Shown: piece after piece, positions 17,125 to 25,047 of the stretch | How the letters are laid out: each line of letters opens with the position of its first letter | Position numbering within the stretch: position 1 is the first letter of the stretch | Assembly (NCBI RefSeq): GCF_003675325.1 | Contig: NZ_CP033073.1 | Coordinates: forward strand, 248,001-312,000 | Direction: 5' to 3' | Length of the DNA: 64,000 nucleotides | From: Streptomyces dangxiongensis | GTDB lineage: Bacteria; Actinomycetota; Actinomycetes; Streptomycetales; Streptomycetaceae | The notes under the pieces: model-generated | Database searches by the model: none | Seen by the model: only the letters and a program-made list of their open reading frames with translations | What the model was told of the DNA's origin: nothing | Translations under genes and position numbers: made by a program

Positions 17125-17982
17125 TCAGTCCGTGCGCGAGCGCGGCGGCGCCATGGCCCACCGGATGGTCCGGGTCAGGACGTGGCCCGTGGGGCGTACG
17201 GCGATGTCCTCCACCACGGGGAGCCTGGGCAGCCGCAGCAGGTTCCGGGCCCATGGCGGGAGCAGCGCGACGCCGTTGGCGGCCAGTCCCGCGTAGAACG
17301 GCCGGGCCGCCAGGGGCAGCGGGGGCCGCAGCAGCAGGAAGCGGGCGGCGGCGCGGGCCTCGGAGGAGGCCCGCAGCTCGGGCCGGTAGGCGGCCAGGCG
17401 CTCGGCCAGGGCGCGGCGGTCCCGGGGCGGGTCGGTCACGCCCAGTGCCTCGGCGACCCGGGCTGTGTCGGCGACGTAGGCGTCGTACCCGGCGGCGTCG
17501 AGCGGGTGGGCCCCGTAGCGCGCGTGGGCGCGCAGGAACATGTCCGTCTCGGCGGCGTGCACCCAGCCCAGCAGGTGGGGGTCGCCGGCGTGGTAGGCGA
17601 GGCCGCCGGACGTCGTGCCGCTGATCCGCTCGTGGATCGCGCGGACGTGGTCGACCGCGCTCTGGGCGTCCACGGCGGTGCCGTACGTCGTCACGGCCAG
17701 GAAGGCACTGGTGCGTTGCAGCCGGCCCCAGGGGTCGCCGCGATAACCGGAGTGGGCGGCGACGGCCGCCATGGCGCGCGGGTGCAGGGACTGGAGCAGC
17801 AGGGCGCTGATCCCGCCGATGAACATCGAGGCGTCGCCGTGCACGGTCCGGATCGGGCGGTCGGGGCCGAACCAGCGGGGGCCCGGCGTCTGGTGGATCC
17901 GGGCGCGGGTGACCGGCCCGTCGGGACCCGCGACCCGCTGGAACAGGGCCCTGCCCAGCCGCACACGCACGTCCACCGGCAT
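17125..17982 (-). CDS. Oxygenase MpaB family (DUF2236) protein
   Basis: 285 residues with the DUF2236 core: HGDASMFIGGISALLLQSLHPRAMAAVAAHSGYRGDPWGRLQRT, then YGT and HERISGTTSGGLAYHAGDPHLLGWVHAAETD. The conserved His and Arg residues match a haem-containing oxygenase fold like latex-clearing protein and mycophenolate-pathway MpaB. The actual substrate in bacteria is unknown. The ATG at 17982 is fixed by GGGAGGTGGCGG. It stands alone, convergent with the small membrane protein. Confidence 0.85.
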   Translation of the reverse strand: MPVDVRVRLGRALFQRVAGPDGPVTRARIHQTPGPRWFGPDRPIRTVHGDASMFIGGISALLLQSLHPRAMAAVAAHSGYRGDPWGRLQRTSAFLAVTTYGTAVDAQSAVDHVRAIHERISGTTSGGLAYHAGDPHLLGWVHAAETDMFLRAHARYGAHPLDAAGYDAYVADTARVAEALGVTDPPRDRRALAERLAAYRPELRASSEARAAARFLLLRPPLPLAARPFYAGLAANGVALLPPWARNLLRLPRLPVVEDIAVRPTGHVLTRTIRWAMAPPRSRTD

Positions 17983-18228
17983 CCGCCACCTCCCGTGTCC
18001 TTCTTCAGTGTCCGGCACGGCCACGCACGGCTGTGCCGGTCGGTCGTGAGGTGCCGGGAGCGGGGTCCGCGTGCGGGTGCCCTCAGCGGGGGGCGCCGGT
18101 CTTGTCGGTGTCGCCGGTGCCCCCCTCGCGGGGCGGATCAGCCCGGCCGGTGTCCGGGCGGGCCGCGGGGGACGGCGACGTCGGCCCGGCCTCCGGCGGG
18201 CCGGCATGCCGTCGTCGCCGTCACGGGC

Positions 18229-18711
18229 TCAGCCCTTGCGGCGGCGGCAGACCAGACCGGCCACGACGACCGCCCCGACGGCTGCCACCAGCCAGGTCCG
18301 GTTCTCACGGGCCATCCGGGCGCCCTGCGCCGCCTTCGCACGCACCGGCTCCGGCGCCTTCTCCTGCCACAGCCGGCCCGCCTCGGCGGCCTTCGCGCGA
18401 GCCTGCTCGGCGGCCGAGGAGGCCTTGTCCTTGACCGGCTCGGGGAGCTTGTCCTGCACCCGGGCAGCCGCCTCGGCGGCCCGCGCCTTGACCTCCCCGG
18501 CCTTCACCGCGGCCTGCTGCTTCAGCTCGCCGGCCTTCGCCACGGCCTGCTCCTTGACCTCCGCGGTCTTCTCCTGGGCGCGGGCCTTGACGTCGGCCTT
18601 GGCCGCCAGCGCCTCCACGGTCTCCCCCAATTCCTGACGGGTGTGCTCGACCTGCTCCCTCAGCTCCTCCTGGCTGGAAGCGGTCGGCTCGTCATGCGGC
18701 GGCTGGGTCAT
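18229..18711 (-). CDS. DUF3618 domain protein with long helical repeats
   Basis: 160 residues. The N-terminal EELREQVEHTRQELGETVEALAAKADVKARAQEK is the DUF3618 signature. Residues ~40-120 are an Ala/Lys/Glu coiled coil with 11-residue-like repeats (VKEQAVAKAGELKQQAAVKAGEVK, AAEQARAKAAEAG). A C-terminal membrane span (WLVAAVGAVVVAGLV) ends in CRRRKG. It is tail-anchored, probably at the membrane face. The ATG overlaps the stop of the Holin-X gene, so they are one translational unit. Confidence 0.85.
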   Translation of the reverse strand: MTQPPHDEPTASSQEELREQVEHTRQELGETVEALAAKADVKARAQEKTAEVKEQAVAKAGELKQQAAVKAGEVKARAAEAAARVQDKLPEPVKDKASSAAEQARAKAAEAGRLWQEKAPEPVRAKAAQGARMARENRTWLVAAVGAVVVAGLVCRRRKG

Positions 18712-19137
18712 CGGTGCGCACTCTCCTTGATCTCGGCCACGTCGGCCTTCACGTTCTCGATCGTCTGCTGGGGGGCGGGCGGGGCGGCCTGGGCGACTTC
18801 CTTCTTCCCCTTCAGCGCCATCACCCCGGCGATCACGCCGAGGACCGCGGTGACGATGAGGGCCGCGGCCCACACCGGAAGGGGTACCGCCAACGCGGCG
18901 ATCACCGTGGCCACGAGGGCCTGGAGCATGAGGAACCCGACCAGTCCGGCGCCGCCGAACAGTCCCGCCGCCCTTGCCGTACCGCTTGCCCTTGTCCTTC
19001 ATCTCCGCCTGTGCCAGGCGAAGTTCACCCCGCACCAGCTCCGTCAGCTGCTGCGAGGCACGCTGCACCAGTTCGCCCACCGGCTCCGAAGCCGGCGCCT
19101 GTCGGCCTGTTTCCTGGTGAAAATGTGCATCCGACAT
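18708..19137 (-). CDS. Actinobacterial Holin-X (phage_holin_3_6-like) protein, frameshifted
   Basis: About 142 residues: MSDAHFHQETGRQAPASEPVGELVQRASQQLTELVRGELRLAQAEMKDKGKRYGKG, then in another frame GLFGGAGLVGFLMLQALVATVIAALAVPLPVWAAALIVTAVLGVIAGVMALKGKK. The LxxGELxLAxAEMK pattern followed by two membrane spans identifies the family. One extra G (C on the plus strand) between 18963 and 18973 explains the frame change. GGGAGGTGATCGTC precedes the ATG. It acts at the membrane; despite the name it is a chromosomal protein usually paired with DUF3618, as here. Confidence 0.82.
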
Positions 19138-19300
19138 GACGATCACCTCCCGTCGATCGTTGTTCCCGAGAGCCGAGGGCGCCGTCGGCGCCCGGCCCCG
19201 GAGAGCGTGCGAGTACCCCGAACAGAGCGGTGCAGGGCGGCTGGCCCGGCTTCATCCGGCCGACGGTGGTGAAGCGGTGCACTCGGTGCTCTCGGTGTGG

Positions 19301-19586
19301 TCATTCGGGCGGCAGCGCGGGCAGCGCGTCCGCCTTCTCGGCTGTCAGGTCCAGCGGCTGCAACCGGCTCCAGTACCGGTGCAGCACCTCTTCCGGTGCG
19401 TCGGACGGCGGGACCGAGGGGTCCTCGAAGGCCAGGTGCAGCTCTTCCACCCGGTCCTCGCCCGGCCGGTGCGGGTAGGGCCGCGGCCGGCGACGGTTCC
19501 ACCAGCGGACGGCCGCCGACGGCCGTCCCCGCTCCTGCCATCGCCGCGAAGCTGATCGCGAACGCCTCGTGCCGCGTGACCGCCAT
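19301..19586 (-). CDS. Conserved hypothetical small protein, frameshifted
   Basis: About 94 residues. The first part is MAVTRHEAFAISFAAMAGAGTAVGG. After a frame change at about 19507-19512 the rest is WWNRRRPRPYPHRPGEDRVEELHLAFEDPS to LPALPPE. The second half is clearly coding (strong third-position bias, acidic helix, 'HRYWSRLQPLDLTAEKADALPALPPE') yet has no start codon of its own, so one inserted base is inferred. An N-terminal hydrophobic stretch may be a membrane anchor. Function unknown. Confidence 0.6.
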
Positions 19587-19739
19587 GGCCCTGTCCCCTC
19601 CTCGTCGCGCGGTTGCCCGCCGTTGCCACCGCGTGTTGCCCGGCCGGCCGGGGTTATGCCCGTGGGACGACCGGACCCGAGGACGGTGCCCGCGTCCGCC
19701 GTGCGGCAGGGCGCGGGTAGCGGCCCTCACGTGCGTGGC

Positions 19740-20189
19740 TCAGACCTCGCCGCGCCAGGCACCGGTCTCGTCGCCGCGGGCCTCGATGAACTTCTTGAAC
19801 CGCGCCAGATCGCCGGTGACCTGCCGCTTGACGACGCCGAGCTTGTCGCCGACGGTCTCGGCCAGGCCGTGGGGTTCGTAGTCCAACTGCAGCATGACCT
19901 TGGTGCGGGTGGCGTCCAGACGGTGGAAGGTGACGACCCCCGCCTGCTCGGCCTCGCCGCTCACGGTGGTCCAGGCGACGCGCTCGTCGGGGGTCTGCTC
20001 GGTGATCTCGGCGTCGAACTCGCGGGTGGCACCGTCGATCTTCGTCACCCAGTGCGTGAGGGTCGGCGTGCGCTGCTCGATGCGCTCGACGCCCTCCATG
20101 AACTGGGGGAAGGTCTCGAACTGGGTCCACTGGTCGTAGGCGGTGCGGACCGGGACGTCGACCTCGATGGACTCTTCCACCTGCGACAT
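19740..20189 (-). CDS. SRPBCC family protein (polyketide-cyclase/START-like)
   Basis: 149 residues. SQVEESIEVDVPVRTAYDQWTQFETFPQFMEGVERIEQ is the standard opening of the actinobacterial SRPBCC group often labelled 'cyclase' and found among stress-response genes. RVAWTTVSGEAEQAGVVTFHRLDATRTKV follows. It binds a hydrophobic ligand; I see no catalytic motif. GGAGAACAC precedes the ATG. It is divergent from helR; the 410-base region between them holds a rifamycin element and a minus-strand terminator. Confidence 0.88.
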   Translation of the reverse strand: MSQVEESIEVDVPVRTAYDQWTQFETFPQFMEGVERIEQRTPTLTHWVTKIDGATREFDAEITEQTPDERVAWTTVSGEAEQAGVVTFHRLDATRTKVMLQLDYEPHGLAETVGDKLGVVKRQVTGDLARFKKFIEARGDETGAWRGEV

Positions 20190-20429
20190 GTGTGTTCTCC
20201 GTCTCTCGGGTTGTCTCGGGCTTCTTCGCCCGACGGCCGACCGGCCGGTGTCGACGGTCGCGTGAAGGCACCCCGCCACCGCGCGTCGGGGCAGCGGCGG
20301 GCGGGGTGTGTGACGCGGGTATCCCGAAGCCGAGGCCCTACACCAAGATCGTTCGGTGGGACGCTCGGTACCCTGACTTCGTCACCGGTTTCCGGACGGA
20401 GCCGGGACCGGTTCCCGGACGGAGCCGGG

Positions 20430-20466
20430 CAAAAAGAAAAGGCAAGGAGGTCACCCACTCCTTGCC
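20430..20466 (-). terminator. Minus-strand intrinsic terminator / possible attenuator
   Basis: A 9-base stem (20441-20449 GGCAAGGAG with 20458-20466 CTCCTTGCC), 8-base loop, followed on the minus strand by TTTTCTTTTT (20431-20440). This is a textbook U-tract terminator, rare in this GC-rich genome. It lies between the RAE and the SRPBCC start, so it would stop any minus-strand RNA begun near the RAE before it reaches that gene. Confidence 0.65.
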
Positions 20467-20488
20467 ACTCTCAACATATAGCCGATCG

Positions 20489-20509
20489 GGGGCCTTGCGG
20501 CAAGGTCCC
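20489..20509 (+). promoter_or_regulatory. Rifamycin-associated element (RAE)
   Basis: GGGGCCTTGC-G-GCAAGGTCCC, a 21-base near-perfect inverted repeat (9 of 10 pairs). It matches the published actinomycete RAE (GGGGCTTGCGGCAAG-type palindrome) found upstream of rifampicin-inducible genes such as rph and helR. It lies 90 bases before the helR start. Confidence 0.85.
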
Positions 20510-20599
20510 GGTCGTACCGCAGAATGACCGGCCTGAACCGGCTTCTCGCGGCACCGGGTGTCGTCATGGCCGCAAGCGATCTCATATCGGAGCTGATGC

Positions 20600-22747
20600 G
20601 TGAACCCCCTGGCCCTCGGCGCGTTCGACCTTCCCGACCGCCTGTCCTCCAAGGCCGACCCGGCTCTGATCAGCGGCGACGAGGAGCACTTCGCGGCCAT
20701 CGCGGAGTGCCTCGAACAGTCGGTCGCCGAACTGTCCGACCGTCTGGAGGCCGAGCGGAAGGCGCCCGGCGGCAAGGGCCGGCAGGCGATGGACCGGGAC
20801 GCGGAGATCCACCGGCTGACCGCCCGCCTGCGCACCCTGCGCCGCTTCGGCCTGGACCTGTGCCTCGGGCACATGGTGAGCACCGACCACCCCGAGCCCG
20901 TGTACGTCGGACGGCTCGGCCTCACCGACAGCTCGGGACGCCGGCTGCTGGTCGACTGGCGTTCCCCGGCGGCGGAGCCGTTCTTCGGGGCCACCCATGC
21001 CAACCCGATGGGACTGGCGAGCCGCCGCCGCTACCGCTGGACCCGCGGCCGGATCAGCGACTACTGGGACGAGGTGTTCGCCGCGGACGGGCTGGAGGGA
21101 CACGCCGCGCTCGACGACCAGTCCGCCTTCATCGCCAGCCTCGAAGGCAACCGGTCGGCCCGGATGCGGGACGTGCTCGCCACCATCCAGGCCGACCAGG
21201 ACGCCATCATCCGCGCGGGGTCCCGCGGCGCTCTTGTCGTGGACGGCGGGCCGGGCACGGGGAAGACCGTCGTCGCGCTGCACCGCTCCGCCTACCTCCT
21301 GTACACCGACCCCCGGCTGGGTCACCGCCGGGGCGGCGTGCTGTTCGTCGGTCCGCACCGGCCCTATCTGGACTATGTCGCCGATGTCCTGCCCAGTCTG
21401 GGCGAGGAGGGTGTGCAGACCTGCATCCTGCGGGACCTCGTCGCCGAGGGAGCGGCGGCGACGGTCGAGGCCGACCCGCAGGTGGCCCGGCTGAAGTCGT
21501 CCGCGGACATGGTGCGGGCGATCGAGAAGGCCGTCCGCTTCTACGAGGAACCGCCCGCCGAGGGGATGACGGTCATCACCCCCTGGTCGGAGATCCGGCT
21601 GACCGCCGACGACTGGGCCGTGGCGTTCGATGCGGCGGAGCCCGGTACGCCGCACAACGACGCGCGTCACCAGGTCTGGGAAGAGCTGCTGACGATGCTG
21701 GTGGACAAGCACCCCGGCGACGTGTCGGAGACGCTGCTGCGCAGGGCGCTGCGGCAGAACAGGGAGCTGCTCACGGCGTTCGGCCGCGCGTGGCCGCTGC
21801 TGGAGGCGGCCGACCTCGTCGGTGACCTGTGGTCGGTGCCCGCCTACCTGCGGATGTGCGCTCCCTGGCTGGACCGGGACGACGTACAGCGGCTCCAGCG
21901 CGCGGACGCCCAGGCGTGGACGGTGTCCGACCTGCCCCTCCTGGACGCGGCCCGGCAGCGGCTCGGTGACCCGGAGGCGTCGCGGCGCAGGCGCCGGCAC
22001 GAGGCCGCGGTGGCCGCCGAACACGAGCGCATGTCCACCGTCATCGAGGGCCTGCTCAGGGCGGACGACGACGGTGAGGGCGCGGTGATGATGCTGCACG
22101 GCCAGGACCTGCAGGACAGCCTCGTCGACCGGAGCGCCCTGCCCACCGTCGACCCTGACCTGCTCGCCGGCCCGTTCGCGCACGTCGTCGTGGACGAGGC
22201 GCAGGAACTGACCGACGCGGAATGGCAGATGCTGCTGCTGCGGTGTCCGTCCCGGAGCTTCACCGTCGTCGGGGACCGCGCCCAGGCCCGGCACGGGTTC
22301 ACGGAGTCGTGGCAGGAACGGCTGGCACGTGTCGGGCTCGGCCGGGTCACCGTGGCTCCCCTGAGCATCAACTACCGGACGCCGGAGGAGATCATGACGG
22401 AGGCCGAGCCCGTCATCCGGGCCGTGCTCCCCGATGCCAACGTGCCGGTGTCCATCCGCGGCGGCGGCACACCCGTCGTCCACGGATCGACCGCCGACCT
22501 GGAGTCGATCCTCGACGACTGGCTCGCCGCGCATGCCGAGGGGATCGCCTGCGTCATCGGTGACCCCACGTTCCGGGCGACGCCCCGTGTCCGGTCCCTG
22601 ACCCCGGAACTGTCGAAGGGACTCGAGTTCGACCTGGTCGTCCTGGTCGACCCGGAGAAGTTCGGCGAGGGCGTCGAGGGAGCGGTGGACCGCTACGTGG
22701 CGATGACCCGGGCGACCCGGCACCTCGTCGTCCTCACGAGCGGCTGA
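20600..22747 (+). CDS. helR: HelR, RNA polymerase-recycling helicase-like ATPase
   Basis: 715 residues. It has an N-terminal HelD-type arm, Walker A GGPGTGKT at 216-223 (followed by VVALHRSAYLLY, the HelD/UvrD hallmark), VVVDEAQELTDAEWQML (Walker B), VVGDRAQARHG, and SKGLEFDLVVLVDPEKFG with AMTRATRHLVVL at the C-terminus. HelR displaces rifampicin-stalled RNA polymerase and gives rifamycin tolerance in Streptomyces. It has a GTG start with GGAG seven bases before, and an RAE in its promoter. Regulation by rifamycin is therefore strongly predicted. It is monocistronic. Confidence 0.92.
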   Translation: MNPLALGAFDLPDRLSSKADPALISGDEEHFAAIAECLEQSVAELSDRLEAERKAPGGKGRQAMDRDAEIHRLTARLRTLRRFGLDLCLGHMVSTDHPEPVYVGRLGLTDSSGRRLLVDWRSPAAEPFFGATHANPMGLASRRRYRWTRGRISDYWDEVFAADGLEGHAALDDQSAFIASLEGNRSARMRDVLATIQADQDAIIRAGSRGALVVDGGPGTGKTVVALHRSAYLLYTDPRLGHRRGGVLFVGPHRPYLDYVADVLPSLGEEGVQTCILRDLVAEGAAATVEADPQVARLKSSADMVRAIEKAVRFYEEPPAEGMTVITPWSEIRLTADDWAVAFDAAEPGTPHNDARHQVWEELLTMLVDKHPGDVSETLLRRALRQNRELLTAFGRAWPLLEAADLVGDLWSVPAYLRMCAPWLDRDDVQRLQRADAQAWTVSDLPLLDAARQRLGDPEASRRRRRHEAAVAAEHERMSTVIEGLLRADDDGEGAVMMLHGQDLQDSLVDRSALPTVDPDLLAGPFAHVVVDEAQELTDAEWQMLLLRCPSRSFTVVGDRAQARHGFTESWQERLARVGLGRVTVAPLSINYRTPEEIMTEAEPVIRAVLPDANVPVSIRGGGTPVVHGSTADLESILDDWLAAHAEGIACVIGDPTFRATPRVRSLTPELSKGLEFDLVVLVDPEKFGEGVEGAVDRYVAMTRATRHLVVLTSG

Positions 22748-23217
22748 CGCCGCCGGGCGGGAACTGCGCGACGAACAGCCGGCGAACGCGCGCCCGCTCC
22801 GGCCGGTCCCCTCGGTTCAGCGGCTGCCGGCCGGCTCGCCGCCGAGCGTCCCGCGCATGCGCGCACCGGCCTCGTCCTGACCGATGATCGCGACGGTCCT
22901 GCCGCGCTGGGCGTACTCCGTCCAACGCCGGCGGCCGTGCGGGCGGGGGCCTCCATCGGCCGGGCGGCCGTGCGGGGGTCTCCGGCTGCGTCGTCAGGTG
23001 AGCGTCGGGCGGCGGAGGGCATCCTCCGAAGAGCCTGCTCATCGCCGTCCGAACGCCGCCTTCACGTTCCGGACACTCCAACTGCCTTGCGCCGACGGCC
23101 CGTTCAGGCCTTGACGATTGTGGTGCAGACCTTTTACGTTCCGATGCCGGGCGGACCTTCATCCGGCACACGCAGCCCGGTGCGGCACGCCCTGCCATCC
23201 GTCGACCGCGAAAGGCT
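22748..23217. other. Intergenic region, about 470 bases
   Basis: Between helR and the RlpA-like gene. It contains the gene remnant described above and, near 23113-23145, a stretch GATTGTGGTGCAGACCTTTTACG that could hold the promoter of the secreted-protein gene. I see nothing else. Confidence 0.4.
22817..22960 (-). pseudogene. C-terminal gene remnant
   Basis: A reading frame that ends WTEYAQRGRTVAIIGQDEAG, then RMRGTLGGEPAGSR and a stop, looks like the end of a real protein (alpha/beta ending with IIGQDE). It has no start: upstream it becomes low-complexity PHGR repeats and meets a TGA at about 22998. No frameshift restores a longer protein that I can recognise. It is probably the leftover tail of a deleted gene. 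Confidence 0.35.
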
Positions 23218-23658
23218 GTGATCTCCTCCGTGGCCGTACAACCCCCCACGCGTTCCGCGCTGTTACAGGCCGCGCTCGCCTTCGCCCTCGCCGCGCCGGC
23301 CGGCCTGCTCATCACTTCCCCCGCCCAGGCCGCCGCCGAGCGGTGCTGGGCGACGCACTACGGCCCCCAGCCGCCCGGCGCGCTGACCGCCGGCGGCGAG
23401 GTCTTCGACAACAACGCCTACACGGCCGCCACTTCTCTCACCCGTCGGCCCCAGCTTCCGTTCGGGACCCGGGTCCAGGTGACGAACGTCGCCAACGGCA
23501 GGTCACTGGTGGTCCGGATCAACGACCGGGGCACGTTCGCGCAGACCCCGCAGGAACCCAAGTGCCTCGATCTCACCGACGGCGCGTTCGGCCGGCTGGG
23601 CGGCAGCCTGAACCCCGACGCCGGACACATCGTGGTCACGCAGAAGGTTCTCGACTGA
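23218..23658 (+). CDS. Secreted RlpA-like double-psi beta-barrel protein
   Basis: 146 residues. A signal peptide (hydrophobic LLQAALAFALAAPAGLLI, cleavage around AQAAA) is followed by a compact DPBB domain: CWATHYGPQPPGALTAGGEVFDNNAYTAA, LPFGTRVQVTNVANGRSLVVRINDRG and CLDLTDGAFGRLG. The conserved Asp of RINDRG matches RlpA/expansin-like proteins that bind or cut peptidoglycan. It has a GTG start with GAAAGG. It is followed 59 bases later by a chitinase, so the two may be co-expressed. Confidence 0.87.
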   Translation: MISSVAVQPPTRSALLQAALAFALAAPAGLLITSPAQAAAERCWATHYGPQPPGALTAGGEVFDNNAYTAATSLTRRPQLPFGTRVQVTNVANGRSLVVRINDRGTFAQTPQEPKCLDLTDGAFGRLGGSLNPDAGHIVVTQKVLD

Positions 23659-23717
23659 CCTCCGTCGCCCCCCTTGACCCGTATCGCAGCCGCCCCGTGA
23701 ACTGGAGCGTTCTCTCC

Positions 23718-24857
23718 ATGTCTCTCCCGTGCATCAGACGGTCGTCCTCCCCGCGCATACGCCCCGGACGGCTCGTGGCCGGCCTCATGGCCGCGTCCTT
23801 CGCCGTCCTGTTCGCCGTCACGCCCGCGCAGGCCGCAGACGGGCAGATCACCGGCCTCGCCGGCAAGTGTGCCGACGTGGCGGGCGCCGCGAGCACCAAC
23901 GGCACCGCCGTACAGCTCTACGACTGCAACGGAACCGCCGCGCAGCGCTGGGCCAACCCGGGTGACGGCACCCTGCGGGCGCTCGGCAAGTGTCTGGACG
24001 TCGTGGACCGCGGCACCGCCGACGGCGCCGCCGTGCAGCTTTGGGACTGTTCCGGCGGAACCAACCAGCAGTGGGTGGTCACCGCCACGCACGACATCGT
24101 CAACCCGGCCGCGAACAAGTGCCTGGACGTGCGCGACAACAACTCGGCCAACGCCACCCGTCTCCAGATCTGGAGCTGCTCCGGCGGCGCGAACCAGAAG
24201 TGGAACGCTCCGGCAGGCGGGGGCGGCAGCACGCCGTCCGGATTCGCGGTCTCCGAGGCGCAGTTCAACCAGATGTTCCCGAACCGGAACTCCTTCTACA
24301 CCTACAGCGGCCTCACCGCCGCGCTCAGCGCCTACCCGGCCTTCGCGCACACCGGCAGCGACACAGTGCAGAAGCAGGAAGCCGCGGCGTTCCTGGCCAA
24401 CGTCAGCCACGAGACCGGTGGACTCGTCCACGTCGTGGAGCAGAACACCGCCGACTACCCGCACTACTGCGACTGGGGGCAGCCCTACGGGTGCCCGGCC
24501 GGCCAGGCCGCCTACTACGGGCGCGGCCCCATCCAGCTCTCCTGGAACTTCAACTACAAGGCGGCCGGGGACGCGCTCGGCATCGACCTGCTCAACAACC
24601 CCTGGCTGGTCCAGAACGACGCGGCCGTGGCCTGGAAGACGGGCCTGTGGTACTGGAACACCCAGTCCGGGCCGGGCACCATGACCCCGCACAACGCGAT
24701 GGTCAACGGTGCCGGTTTCGGTCAGACCATCCGCTCCATCAACGGTTCCCTGGAGTGCGACGGCAAGAACCCCGCCCAGGTGCAGAGCCGCGTCGACGCC
24801 TACCAGAGGTTCACCCAGATCCTCGGCGTGAGCCCGGGCGGCAACCTGTCCTGCTGA
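23718..24857 (+). CDS. Secreted GH19 chitinase with ricin-type CBM13
   Basis: 379 residues: signal peptide to about residue 40 (AVTPAQAA), a ricin-B/CBM13 lectin domain at ~42-165 with three repeats (CADVAGA, CLDVVDR, CLDVRDN and QxW motifs), a Gly/Ser linker, then a GH19 catalytic domain. The catalytic Glu pair is E232 (SHETGG) and E241 (VVEQNT). YYGRGPIQLSWNFNYKAAG follows. It hydrolyses chitin with inversion. GH19 enzymes in streptomycetes attack fungal walls. CBM13 rather than CBM5/12 is the less common partner. Confidence 0.93.
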   Translation: MSLPCIRRSSSPRIRPGRLVAGLMAASFAVLFAVTPAQAADGQITGLAGKCADVAGAASTNGTAVQLYDCNGTAAQRWANPGDGTLRALGKCLDVVDRGTADGAAVQLWDCSGGTNQQWVVTATHDIVNPAANKCLDVRDNNSANATRLQIWSCSGGANQKWNAPAGGGGSTPSGFAVSEAQFNQMFPNRNSFYTYSGLTAALSAYPAFAHTGSDTVQKQEAAAFLANVSHETGGLVHVVEQNTADYPHYCDWGQPYGCPAGQAAYYGRGPIQLSWNFNYKAAGDALGIDLLNNPWLVQNDAAVAWKTGLWYWNTQSGPGTMTPHNAMVNGAGFGQTIRSINGSLECDGKNPAQVQSRVDAYQRFTQILGVSPGGNLSC

Positions 24858-25047
24858 CAACTCCCACCGTGTGAGGAGGCGCGAGCAGCCGCCCTCGCAG
24901 CAGCATCGCCCCCCCCCGGAACGGGGAGTTCCCGCACCGTCCGGGGCCGGCCGTGCTCCGGTCGCCCGCCGCTGCCGGCCCCGGCCGGGCGGTGCCGCCG
25001 GCCCGTCGCCCCGCTCCCCCACGCCTCCGACCTCAAGGCAGCCCCTC

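Noticed and set aside
18708..19137. Prophage remnant, from the holin label
   Set aside because: The family is chromosomal in actinobacteria, there are no other phage genes, and it is paired with DUF3618 as usual.
20430..20466. Hairpin as a piece of 16S rRNA (CACCTCCTT-like anti-Shine-Dalgarno)
   Set aside because: Only about nine bases resemble the 16S 3' end and the flanks do not match; the U-tract fits a terminator.
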